Origin: Ampullaceana balthica
Lineage: Eukaryota > Mollusca > Gastropoda > Lymnaeidae
Direction of reading: 5' to 3'
Length of the DNA stretch: 64,000 bases
Assembly: GCA_944989445.1 (NCBI GenBank)
Contig: CALYLW010000331.1
Span: 606,879 to 670,878 of the forward strand
Below are positions 9,841-20,673 of this stretch, piece after piece (position 1 is the stretch's first letter; each line of letters begins with the position of its first letter). Position numbers and translations under genes: made by a program. The notes under the pieces were generated by a model. The model ran no database searches. It worked only from the letters and a program-made list of their open reading frames with translations, and had not been told where the DNA came from.

Positions 9841-11169
9841 GATTTAAAAATAAGTTGTTCTCTTTGCAACTAAGTTCATAATATACTGTCATCTTTTTAT
9901 CCTACATATGATTTATGCATATAATATGTATATGATTTCTTTAATTATTTAGGACTTTTATTATTTATTAACATTTTTAACATTAAATTATATTTTGCTT
10001 TCATTTGCGACCTGAATATAAAGCAATTGTTTGTATATTGAAGAGATTCATTGCAATGGTTTGATGTAAACAAACATTATATTAAATAATGTACTTTGAA
10101 TGATCAACGCAGCATTTATTATTTAACACTTGGTTATTTGTTTCAGTTACTGTCACTGCTATTTATGGCTAGCTGAACAAACTGATGAGTCATCTTGCAG
10201 ATAGTACAACAAACTATTGGAGGCCTATAAAAATTTAATCAAACTCTACCTCATTATCAAAACATAATAAGTTTATAGTCTTTGGGCTATGAACTTATTA
10301 TGCTGAGTTTTCTACGTTAAAGTCTGCTTTGATATTCAGCAATTAAAAGTGAACACAAAGGATTATGAAAAATTTAGATTTTGTCACAAATAACAGCTCC
10401 CAAATTAACTACCATTTTCATAAATTCAATCGATTAACCAAATCTACTTAAGACTAGATGTTTCTTTTTGTCTAGCAAGTTGCCACAGGGGTCCTAATAA
10501 AATGTATGTAACATAAACAACACACATTAGATTTCATATTTGAGACTGCAACAGTCTCTTAAGATGAAAACTTATAAAGTAAATCTCAAGTGAGCAGAAA
10601 TGTTGTTGTTTTTTTCAACATAAAATATAGCAAAAAGAGTGAATCTCATATTACATTTCTAATCTTTATTGCAGAACGAGCAATTTAAACAAATTAATTT
10701 TATTTTCCATTTCAGCACCTAGAAATATTTGTACTAAGTGAATGAATAAAAAAAAATTGCGGCGCACCCTGAAATTCTCCTGCCCCCCCCCCACGCAGAC
10801 AAACCTAAATCCGCCACTGCCCTACCCCCTGAAAGCCGTATTTTCTAATTGAAAATTAGCCTGTTGTAAATTACTTATTTTCCATTTAACTATGTATTTA
10901 GTGTAAAGCTGCACTCTAATAACGTAACACGTGTGAAGCCATTGAAAACGTCATTAAATAAATTGAAAGCAATCAAATATTTAAGTGGAGCTTTTATTTA
11001 AAGTAGCGCGTTTTGATGTAACGTCACATTTTTACCCCCCCCCCATTTTTTTGTCACACATCGTCACAAATGCTCGACCCCCTCCCCCACTAGACGCGTG
11101 ACCCACGTGACGTCATTTATGGACGGTCCCATTATCATTATGATTATTGTGTGTGAATGTGTGTCTGTA

Positions 11170-11980
11170 TGTGTTGCAGACGCTCCTTCTATACAGAAGA
11201 ATATCGCGTCCTCTGCGTATCCATGGTTTTTGTCTAGTCTTGTATTTTTATTAGAGTTTTGTCTTTGTCTTACTTATATAGATGGTTCTTCTACACAGAA
11301 GATTATTACGTTCACAGACCAGTTTTAAATGTTGATAAAGTGTTGGTTTTCTCGTTTCCTCAGGCAACCCATTCCACGCCCGAATTTCGGACGGGAAGGG
11401 CGAGAATTCGTTTGTGTTTGTTCTTGCATAGGGAATAAGAAAAGTGTTTTTATCCCTATGTGTATTTGAGGGTTGTATTAAGTTATCTTTGTGTTGCATT
11501 TCTAAGTTAGAATTAATTGCCTTATGTACTATTACTACTGTGCTCTTTTTTCTTCTATCATCTAGTGCAGTGATGAGTGATCAGCAACCTTTTGAAACGG
11601 AAGAGCCAAAAGTTACAATTTACAACATTTTACAGTTTTTAGCGACCCACTAACATGAGTTTTGAAAATAAAATAATGCAATTATTAATATTTGCCTATG
11701 GAACTAGAGAGCCGCACCTTGATATCGAAAGAGTCGCATGCGGCTCGTGAGCCGCAGGTTGCCAACCCCTGTTCTAGTGTTTTAATGTTTAATGTTAACT
11801 AATGGTGTTATTCTTGTCAGTTTTTAATATTCTCCAGTAATGAATCTGGCAGCTCTTTTTTTTTAAAATCTGTTTCTAGTTGTTCAATGTTTTCTTTGTT
11901 GGATTGCTTCCATACAGAAGGTGCATATTCTATTATAGGTCTCGCCAAAGTGAAGTAGCATTCATCCTTCCCAGTCATAT
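11170..11980 (-). pseudogene. L2-like LINE 3' fragment, interrupted by a hAT MITE
   Basis: The minus frame at 11251-11499 reads KDNLIQPSNTHRDKNTFLIPYARTN then IRAWNGLPEETRK, the C-terminal block also seen at 34670-34880. The 3' tail hairpin (GACGCTCCTTC on the plus strand) sits at 11178-11215. RT-derived sequence continues to about 11980 beyond a 204-bp MITE. Stops and the missing RT core make it a dead 5'-truncated copy. Confidence 0.65.
11568..11771. mobile_element. hAT MITE with 8-bp TSD
   Basis: Flanked by ATCTAGTG (11560-11567) and TTCTAGTG (11772-11779), one mismatch. The right end, GGTTGCCAACCCCTG, is a typical hAT terminus; the left begins CAGTGATGAG. The interior contains GCGGCTCGTGAGCCGC. 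No coding capacity. Confidence 0.75.
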
Positions 11981-12039
11981 ATATCTTTCTTTTTAAAATC
12001 TGCTGTGAAGATAAATGCTGACAATGAGCATACTCAATT

Positions 12040-13010
12040 TAATGAGAATAATTAGTGAGTTCTTATTTTCTTTAGCCTGGGGACATTCAGACATGTCTTA
12101 AATGGAAATATATAGAATGTTTTGCAGCATTCAAAATTATTTATGTAGTGCGTGCAAATTTTTAAGTCAGGAAAGCCCGTCAACTGCATGTTACAAGCTG
12201 TAAGTCTAGTTATCTTGAAAAGAAGGGCTGGTTTAGCAACATGATTTTTTTTTCTGGAAACACAGCGGATGAGGGCATGTCTGACCTGGCAGGTTAAAAT
12301 TAATGAGAAGGCGTATCAATTCCATGCATATTCAGACGCTCTTGATAGGGGCACTGTGCAGCTCGGAATACATGTCTGCAGTGTGGATGACTTGTTTGAA
12401 TTGATGGAGAAGTTGCACACATTGATTCCAATACATGACCCATTTCACTACCCAGATCTACCATCTCTTTGCAGCAATATTATTATGGAACATTAGCCGA
12501 CAGGGCAATACCAATGATGAAGCTGAAAGGAAAAAGGATTAGTGGCATATGTTTATGAAAAAAAAACTGGAAGACAAAGATGGCGCAGGTGATTGCTCTA
12601 AACATTATGCATCAGTCTTTTGCAGTAAATGCCTGAAGTTTTTCAATTTTAACGTTAAATACATCTATACAATCAGATTTAGTGGCTTGGAACTCTGGCA
12701 GTTTTAAAATTATGTATCTTTAAAGATACATGTTTTAAAGTAAGTTCCTTCAAATCAAATAACTTGTTGCAGATCCTTCCAAAGAACTGGTTGTCAGTGA
12801 TATAATTTTATTTCTTAACTCCCTGGAACTGGAAGCCGATGGAGGTCCTTTAGGGCGGGTCTGATGTTTCCAGATTTCTTCATCTTTATTACAACGCATT
12901 CTGCAGTACTTTGTACCTTCTGGAGTCTCTCAAGCTGGTTTAGAGGTTGTTGATTCCAACATGCTACTATTGCAGTAGTTAAACCTAGATTTGATTAGCG
13001 AGACTTCTAA
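12040..13010. other. Mostly anonymous sequence; one exon-like frame
   Basis: Contains the frame described separately at 12269-12496. Otherwise no element or gene was recognised. Confidence 0.4.
12269..12496 (+). CDS. Unrecognised exon-like open frame
   Basis: A frame of about 75 codons (ACLTWQVKINEKAYQFHAYSDALDRG...) has ordinary protein-like composition, unlike the Lys/Asn/Phe/Ile-rich chance frames around it. A splice-acceptor-like tract (TTTTTTTTCTGGAAACACAG) lies immediately upstream. No partner exon, family or domain was recognised. It could be a host exon, a captured exon or a retroelement piece. Confidence 0.2.
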   Translation: MRACLTWQVKINEKAYQFHAYSDALDRGTVQLGIHVCSVDDLFELMEKLHTLIPIHDPFHYPDLPSLCSNIIMEH

Positions 13011-13014
13011 GATA

Positions 13015-13916
13015 CAGTGGAACCTCTCATAACGAGCATAATTCGTTCCAGAATCTTACTCGTTAAACGAAACACTCGTTAAACGAAACAATTTTTCCCA
13101 TACAAATCAATGTAAAATACGATAATGCGTTCCGTGCTGAAGAAAATTATACACATTGTTTTAAAAATGTTATTAACATTTATTCAAATAAAATCACTTA
13201 TGAATTAAGAAGTGTAGCAACTTGGAATACAATTTAGATTTGAACCCAAAAAAAAAGTAATTAAAAATAAGAATTTAGGAGAAATAATTAATCCTTTTCA
13301 CTAGAATACTGTCTAAAGTCTTTAGTAAAGAAATTTGTTTTTGCCGACGCTTCAAAATTAGACGAAAATGTGTCACGACATTATCATTGAATAAATTTAT
13401 TGCACGAATAGCCACCTCCTTATTAGGGTGATGCGTCATAATGTACGATGCAACAGTTTCCCCTGCTTTCAGCATTTCTCTTATTGCGCTAGATTAGAAG
13501 ATTGTTGCTTATCAATGAGTTTACGTTTCATTTCAAAATTTATTTTTTATCTCTTAATTTGTCTTTTTGTGTTTTTTTCTTCGAAGATATTTTAGCCCCG
13601 GTTATTACACTTTGCACATGAAAAAAATACGAATACTGTCTGAATAAGAAATTTGTAAAAATAAAATAAAAATAATAATAATAAACTGGTGATCACACAC
13701 GAAAACAATACGCTAACAGACCGAGTGATAAAGACAGACTAATGAATCGGTGCGGAGGTCCCGGCTCAAATATGAATGTCGGGAAAAAGGGACTTCCCTT
13801 TTCTGCGTAACGCGTTATGCGAAATGTCGTTCTTTAAGGGAGCAACTTCTTCACATTTGTTTGCTGTTATGCGAATTACTCGTTATGAGATGTGCTCGTT
13901 ATGAGAGGTTCCATTG
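13015..13916 (-). mobile_element. Tigger/pogo derivative with TA duplication
   Basis: TIRs CAGTGGAACCTCTCATAACG at 13015 and the inverse ending at 13916, each bordered by TA. Within it a minus frame at 13275-13475 reads AINLFNDNVVTHFRLILKRR then QISL, like the C-terminal end of Tigger/jerky-type transposases. The rest of the transposase is missing, so this is an internally deleted, non-autonomous copy. Confidence 0.8.
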
Positions 13917-14199
13917 TAGCTCTTATAAGATGCAGACGATCTTAACCCAGGGCACGTATACGACAGAAAAAAGCCCTGACCACAGCACTTCCATTTCATC
14001 CCAGTGGATCTCTTCACTTATACTGATCGATTCTGCATCAACCGCTTCCATCCAAACTCAGATGCATCAACGAAACAAAGTTCCTGCCATTGCTAGCTCT
14101 TCAATTCAAGTCATTCAAGTGTCTAATAGATAATTTGCTGAACTAGACCCACATGAACAAGTTCTAAGCTAGTAGCCTTATACTTATAAGCATTTGGTT

Positions 14200-14680
14200 T
14201 AAAAGAAAAAAAACATAATGTGGAAATATTCGTTTCCAAATTTAATAATATTTGTTGTTGTTGTTGTTTTATTATGTGATTCTAATGTTGAAAATACACT
14301 TTTATGTCATCTATATTTTTATGCTTACATTAGTGAGATTAATATTTCTGCTCTTATTTTAAATCATTTCATCATCAAAATTTGGACAGGTACCTGGGCA
14401 GCTTTTTCAAAAATATTAACAGCCCTACTTACAATAACTTTAAACAAACATGTGGCTTTTGTGGTTCATACCAGTATCCAAATGTATATAAATTTAAAAG
14501 TAATCACATTATCCAGTTTATTTTATTTATCTATTTATTTTTTATTATTTTATTATTTTTTTTTGTTGTCTGGAAAATTATGTAAATTATTATTTTTTAA
14601 AAAAAACTAGAACTCAGTTATGTTTTATTTTTAAACCAATTTTAGAGGGTCAATTTTTAAATTTTTTACTTTATTATTCA
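14200..14680. other. AT-rich, low-complexity stretch
   Basis: T-rich and A-rich runs. The open frames here are hydrophobic chance translations of AT-rich DNA with no domain or splice signals. Confidence 0.45.
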
Positions 14681-15229
14681 TCAGAGTATGAATTGAACAA
14701 GAATTGGTACCCCACCAGGGAATCAGATTTTGTGAGCAAACGGGATATCGAGGAAAGGGAATCAACCCAGAACAGGAGCCCATTATGCAACAGGATCATA
14801 TGGGGTATGTGATCCAATCGAAGTATGGGACTGTAACTGCAGGGCAGGTCCTAGATTATGCGGGGCCCAAGGCAGCAAACGATGAGCGGTGCCCCGGGGC
14901 CCAAGGAAGCAGACGAGGAGCGAGACTCATGCACAAATTTGCATTTCTACAAATATTACAATAATGGGAAATAAAAAAAATTAAATTACTTAAATTTTCA
15001 CTCTAATACAACATTGACACATCAATAATTACAGGTTTTTTCCCATGTAATTGAATATCCTAAAAATAAAAAAAGAGGTTAATAATTAAAATGTTTTGCT
15101 TTGGCAAGCTAATTGACTTAGCATTATAAACTATATATACAAGCGTTGGTTTGGTTGTATCTTCTACTTCCACTTTGTAAAATCTGAAATAAGTTCATTA
15201 TTGTCAAGATCCTTAGCAACATCATTCTC

Positions 15230-16600
15230 TATTGACTAAATAGCCAGGTTACAGAGCCGATCTTGAATCATTGTTGAAGGCATACAGGTTTTAATTTTTG
15301 GTTTCGAAAAGCTTTTTTTTTGGGGGGGGGGAGCCACAGTGACAAGAATAGTTAGAAGTATTCGAAGTGCAATGTGTGTGTTAGAAAAGTCACTATAACG
15401 CATGTTCACTGAAAGAAACAGAGAAATCATAAGATGATCGTTATAGGTGATTGCATGAATTGTGGAACTCAATAATTGCAAATCTTCAGCAAGCATGAAA
15501 CCATTAAGATCCTTACTTCACAGGCTGTGAGCTTTTTCTCCAGATTCATAATGATAAAATTTATGAAGAAATGCAAACGAGTCATGATTGATGCCTTTGC
15601 AGTTGTTCAAGTTCAAAGTTACTGTCCATCGACATGATTGTCATTTCAACTATGTGGTTTCAAAAAATTGTGCAAAATTTTTCTTGTTACTATAAAAAAA
15701 CTTTCATCTTCTCCTTCATATTCAAAATTATTTTTTCGCACTCTGATCTCTTTGAAAATGGGTCCAACTTCTAAATCGGTGGAAATTTCTTTTGCAATTG
15801 CTATTGATATTTCAAAACTGCCATTTCAGTAAGATTTCAAACATTTGCAACTTGCAAGTATGTGCCATGCTGTCAACTCCAGTTGCTAGATCCACAGAAT
15901 TTCTAGGAATTGTAATTTTTTGCTGACGTAATTAAATTGGAACAATATGTCGCACCAAAAAGCAATTGAAACAATCAAATTGAAGTTCTTAAGTTGTTTG
16001 TACAATGACTCTGCTTCATTTCGAGCTTTTGAAACTCTACTTTGCTCTTCAACTTCAAACAGTGCATCCTAGACTACGCCTTCTTGATATCGCACTGCCT
16101 TTACAATTTACACACGGCTTTTTCCATCTTGTTCACAAAGATGTTTCGGTCAAATATTTCGAACATATTTGGAAAGGATCACCCATTGCTTTGTAAAATC
16201 AGAAACAGATTTGTTTAATTATACCCAAAAAACGTCATTGCATAAGGACACGTTATTGTTATATCATATAGCCGCAAGTTGTAACTTTAGCATGTACAAG
16301 GGGGGAAAATGCCTTGGATTTAATTGTAAAAGAAGGTGTTGTACTCCTGACTTTTGTTCCTTCGTGTTCGTCCCGTTGTTTTGTCATTGAACACGGATAT
16401 CAGCAACATCTAAGACTATGTTGTCAGTTCCAGTAGTAAGAATTCAAGCAGGGTTGTCTAGTACTCTCTTCATTTTTCTATTTAAAAAAAACGTATGAAG
16501 TGCTCATGAATTTCTTCAGAATATCCACCTTCTTGGCTTATATAGCGAATTTTCAGTGACATCTCTTCTTGTGCAAATTTATGTACAGTAACATTAAGAC
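15230..16600 (-). pseudogene. hAT transposase (ZMYM1-like) relic
   Basis: On the minus strand, 15496-15236 reads DFSNTHIALRILLTILVTVA then SFSKPKIKTCMPSTMIQDRLCNLAI. This is the hAT C-terminal dimerisation region, with the usual SAER step corrupted. Upstream at about 16590-16500 another frame reads HKFAQEEMSLKIRYISQEGG. Stops and shifts lie between. No TIRs or TSD were resolved. Confidence 0.6.
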
Positions 16601-18262
16601 TGTAAGTTATGTCATATATAAAATATACACCTTCCCGTTATCCTATCGAGCTGAAATTTTTCACATAGACTTGTGTCACCTAATAATACATTGTATCGAA
16701 ATTTCAGATCGATCGAATGTACCGTAATTAAATGAATAAATTTTTAGTTTATCTCTATGTAGCCAGCCGTCTGATATAGTTAATCTCCACGGGTTCACTC
16801 TAGCCCTCGATGTCACAGTGGTCAGGAGAGCGACTGGTCTGTGAGAGAGGGAGAGTGTAGAGGTAGCGTAGTGAGAGAGAGGTGAATTAACAACTGTGTA
16901 TTCTGTGTCTTGAGTTAATAAACCTGTTTGATATCCTTAGCAATTAGTAACATGGAATTTATTGTTTTATAACTTAGCCACCAATCATCTGCTCATGTAA
17001 ATGTTTATGCTAGTCTGTCGCGCGGTGTATATTATAATGAACATACTTTTATAATATTTTCCAGATCTGTAAATGTTTATGCTAGTCCGTTGCGTATTTA
17101 ATTGAACATAATCAATACTTTTAGTTATGGCTAAGAACTATAAGACTCAGCCCCCATAACCAAAGAACAGGGAACGAATGCAACTGGTCCCTGCTCGAGG
17201 ACCACATGAAAGCTTTGACTTGCCTGAACTACGTTTGACACTGGCAAATACAGCGGTGACGAAAGCCTGTCCCGTCGAGTCCAGCGAGACGAGACTCTGA
17301 AGACAATCGAAGCTTATGGCGACAGCGTGGTAAAAGTCTTCACGGACGGTTCACATTTCAAGGATGACAGAAGTGGATACGGAGTATTAATTCAATACCC
17401 CCAACCTGGACCTCACAGTATTGAACTGTCAGGGCCGTGCGGATCTGCATACAGTTGTCACGACGCCGAACTGGAAGCAATCTGCAGGGGTTTGAAGGAA
17501 GTGCGCCGACGTCTAGCAAGAAGAAAGGTTTTCGGGACCGTCGTATCTAGTCTTCACCGACTCATGGTTCTCGCTCGAGACTGTGGGTCGATCCTCTCTG
17601 GAGACGAAAACGGTCAGTGTCATTTTGGAAACAGTAGGTGAAATCCTAGCACGAGGAGGAAAAGTAGTCCTTCAGTATATCACTGGGCACAGTGGCGAGC
17701 CTCATTCAGACAGGGTCGATAAGCTAGCGAGAGATGGGTCAGCTCAGCCCCAACCCAACCGCCCGATGACCCAGCTGGGGGTCAGATCGTGGCTTAAAGA
17801 CCATTTCCGAGAAAAATGGCTTCAGGGCTGGGCATCTGGAAGCACGGCCAGAAAAGTATTCCAGCACATGCCGCGACCGAGCAAAAGCGACTTCTGGTGG
17901 GAAATTGGACGTAGCAATCAGACGCTCACAACTAGAATGAGAACTGAACATTGTCCCATACGAAGCTACCTGTACAAGTTCAACACTAGAAGGGAACTGG
18001 CTTGTCGGCTGTGTGGCCACCCGGAGGAGACGGTGGCCCACGTACTCAAAGAGTGCCCCACGTACTCAAAGAGTGCCCCGAGCTGTGCGGGGATTTGGAG
18101 GGAGAAGTCACGGTACCCTCAGAGGAGTACCTCTATGGCGATGCCCGCTTAATGAGGTTCGCATGCGATAAAATGAACCGGGTCCTGAGAGCCTAACGAC
18201 TCGACCCAAAAGAGAATGAACATTCACGAGTTATGGCTCATATATAAGGGATTTAAAGTTTA
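16600..18262 (+). repeat. Family A repeat, copy split by an RNase H LINE
   Basis: Left part 16600-17132 has GAGCTGAAATTTTT, AATTTCAGATCGATCGAATG and TTTTAGTTATGGCT. The right end, 18239-18262, is CATATATAAGGGATTT. The LINE lies between with a 10-bp TSD. The left part also holds an unrelated insert at about 16770-16965 with GAGAGAGG tracts and AATAAACC, possibly a small LTR or SINE. Confidence 0.55.
17133..18228 (+). mobile_element. 5'-truncated LINE with RNase H domain
   Basis: The TSD AGTTATGGCT is exact at 17123-17132 and 18229-18238. Frames encode an RNase H domain (VFTDGSHF, CHDAELEAICRG, FTDSW, HSGEPHSDRVDKLA), then a Cys/His motif (CRLCGHPEETVAHVLKEC). This is the 3' layout of RNase H-bearing APE-type LINEs (I/Nimb-like; clade not fixed). 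A frameshift lies between about 17535 and 17590. A 20-bp tandem duplication around 18042-18079 (CACGTACTCAAAGAGTGCCC twice) breaks the end of the frame. No RT domain remains. Confidence 0.8.
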
Positions 18263-18654
18263 AAAAACATTGCTTTTACTGGTTGTTGTTTTATTTGTCA
18301 AAATTGACCAATATTCGTAACAGCGTTAACTGGTACTTATTTGAGCAATGTACTTTACAAATAGAGAGAAAAAAAACAACAGTTTGCACATTTCTAGATA
18401 TTTTCTAAATAATTTGTTAAATCTCATTCCATGAACTTTGAGAAAACTTGATAACGAATAAAGATAAAGAAACATAAAAGAATAAAATGTGACAAATTTC
18501 ATAATCTTTTAATGGTTCTAGACGAAAATTGAAAAGTCTAGATTAATATAGCAAGTAGTAATGTATTAGAAACCTCAATAAACTTAACGGACAGGGTATT
18601 CTCTGATATCATGACAATTTTAAGGCACAAAGATCTATGAAACTATACCAGCAT

Positions 18655-18845
18655 ATTGGAGGAGGAAAACTACGGCCGCTGGGAACAGCGTGGTCCCCCC
18701 CACACAGCCGTGGCATGTGAACGCATCGTCCCTTGCCAATGCCAATACGTTCTTACACACGTTCTTACAAGAACGTAGGACGCAATAATCTTCTGTATAG
18801 AAGGAGCGTCTGTATTAAACTGTATAGATAAGACAGATAAGAAAA
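18655..18845 (+). repeat. SINE-like 3' part with L2-type tail
   Basis: Has the CACACAGCCGTGGC...GTGAACGCATC body variant, then GACGCAATAATCTTCTGTATAGAAGG and an imperfect (ATAAG)n end. The tRNA head is missing. A short ACGTTCTTACA repeat lies within. Confidence 0.6.
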
Positions 18846-18849
18846 GACA

Positions 18850-20670
18850 TCTAAAAATATTAATTTTATTTTAAAATCTTAATATTAAAATGAAATCTTC
18901 TAGAGCAACCTAGAAACTTCAAGAAACTGAAAAATTATACTGACTTTGTGAAAACTCTCAAAACAGAAACTTATATAATTAATTAACATTTTTTAAATTT
19001 TACATCTCTGTATATGAACTTCAAAAATTAATATGATCTCTCTGCATAAATATTTTTCAAATACACAGGAATTTAATAAATAGATAATAAATAAAATTGC
19101 TATAACTATTATTTATTAAGTTTAATTGGGGTCTCTGATCGTGGTTCATCCTATCAAGTTATGTTTTATTTATCGCTTGAAGTCCCTTGAATTGTGGAAT
19201 AAAAGATTAAAAGTTGTCAGATTAAATTATTTTGAAAAATGACCGCAATTTAAAAATACATACATAATACACATTAATAAATTCGTTTTTAAAAAAAAAC
19301 TTATATAGCTATACATGTATAAATATAATTTTAAACATTGGCTACTGTATAGATGGTGAACCTAGAACTAGAACAAACTACAGTAAGTACACAAAAACTT
19401 GATACTTTACGGAATTGAAACCATTCACTCCCCATATCCATTTTCTTTCAATTTGTAGGTTTTTTTCTACATAAGATGTTACAAATTTCACCAATATTTC
19501 TTTCTGGATGGTGAGCTATATCAATATAATTTCAAACACAACTATTTTATGGGTGGATGAATCTACCAATCTTAATAATTATGAACAATAAAATATTTGG
19601 GACCAAGTCAATTTTTTCTTTAAAAAATATTATTTGTTTTACCAAATTACATTTAAAGGTACCTAATTCATTGGTGGCTGAATCTAGATTAATCTTAGTG
19701 AACATGTATAGGATTAAATTAAAAAATATTTTAATACTGAATGGAGCTGAACTCATAAAAATAATATTAAATACTTTAGAGCAGGGTAGGTGAAAGTTAT
19801 CCAACTGGGAACGACAACCACTTTGACCTAAATTAAATGGAGAAAACGAGAATGGGATCGTCAGGGAATTGGATTCCAGTAGGACATGAGACGTTCACTT
19901 GGATCATTATTAATGGTTTATAATTTATAGAGAAAATAAAAGCTAAATTTTGTTAATTAAGGGATGTATTTTGGTATGTTGTCCTAAATGTTTTATTTTA
20001 TCTAAATAGCTGAATATGTTTGTTTCCGAATCAATTAGGAAGATCCATGCTTCACACATGGTCATTTTAAAGTATGTGGTCTACTTTGGAAATCCCTATT
20101 ATCTATTAGTCTGAGCAGAAGACAAAAACAAAAAAATCTTGTAGTATTGCAACGCATATTAATGGGTAACAGTATATTATTTTATGCACCTAAATTGTTC
20201 TATAAAAATAACAATAACCATCCCGGTTTGTAAAATTTCCCATTAATTCTATTACATGTACTAAAAACATGAATTTAATTTATCAGCATTAGCATTGTAT
20301 CTATTCCAGTAACATACCTGAAAAAGGGGGAAGGGCAATTTTTTAATTTCACATACAAAAGGGGAATAAGTTGACTTCAAAAGAAATTTTAGTATTTTAT
20401 TCAAAATAACCACAATCAGTTACAAAAATTCATTGTATGCATAGCAAATTTAAATAACATAAAATTACTGTGTTAGAGACCCACCCACACAGTGATCAGT
20501 AACATTGTAAGTTAAATTTTAAACTAACTAACCAGATGTAAAATTAACCAGCCTATACAGCCAACAGAAATTTGAAACATCAACATTTAATGGTCAGTGG
20601 TTGAAACAGTTACATTCAGTTATAATTACCATTTAACATATATATCCAGATTGCTATTACCTGTAATGAA
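18850..20670. other. AT-rich intergenic sequence, nothing recognised
   Basis: Two opposite-strand frames at 19550-19800 are chance frames over the same AT-rich bases. No TIR, tail or exon signals were seen. Confidence 0.5.
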
Positions 20671-20673
20671 GTA

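Larger units (their letters stand above)
3525..10819 (+). mobile_element. Outer hAT element (ZMYM1/DUF4371 type), decayed, 7.3 kb
   Basis: Ends CAGTGGCGGATTTAG at 3525 and its inverse CTAAATCCGCCACTG ending at 10819 form the TIRs. The flanks CCCTACCA (3517-3524) and CCCTACCC (10820-10827) give an 8-bp TSD with one mismatch, as expected for hAT. Transposase pieces run along the plus strand: KLLAKYRISNDETVISG and AQLFALIIDSTINIS at 3.65-3.87 kb, CRGQAYSGIKSAL and CCAHVLNL at 4.2-4.4 kb, ATAERSFSRLKL at about 5.6 kb, and a C-terminal tail around 5.69-5.73 and 8.85-8.89 kb. Stops and frameshifts interrupt it, and a SINE and a second hAT lie inside it. Confidence 0.8.
3392..11130. mobile_element. 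Short TIR element (GGGCCGTCC type), split by a hAT
   Basis: Outer ends are GGGGCCGTCC...ATAAATGACGTCACGC at 3392-3430 and GCGTGACCCACGTGACGTCATT...GGACGGTCCC at 11092-11130, mirror images. The two parts, 3392-3524 and 10828-11130, are separated by the 7.3 kb hAT. A partial relative lies at 36168-36335 in inverse order, with a shared C-rich tract, GTGACGTCACAT and an AATTTATTTAATGAC block. No transposase is encoded; superfamily not assigned. Confidence 0.6.

Noticed and set aside
10175..10215. CTGATGAGTC resembling a hammerhead core
   Set aside because: No GAAA box or pairing stem follows.
14218..14610. 130-codon plus frame
   Set aside because: T-rich low-complexity DNA with overlapping frames; no conserved motif.
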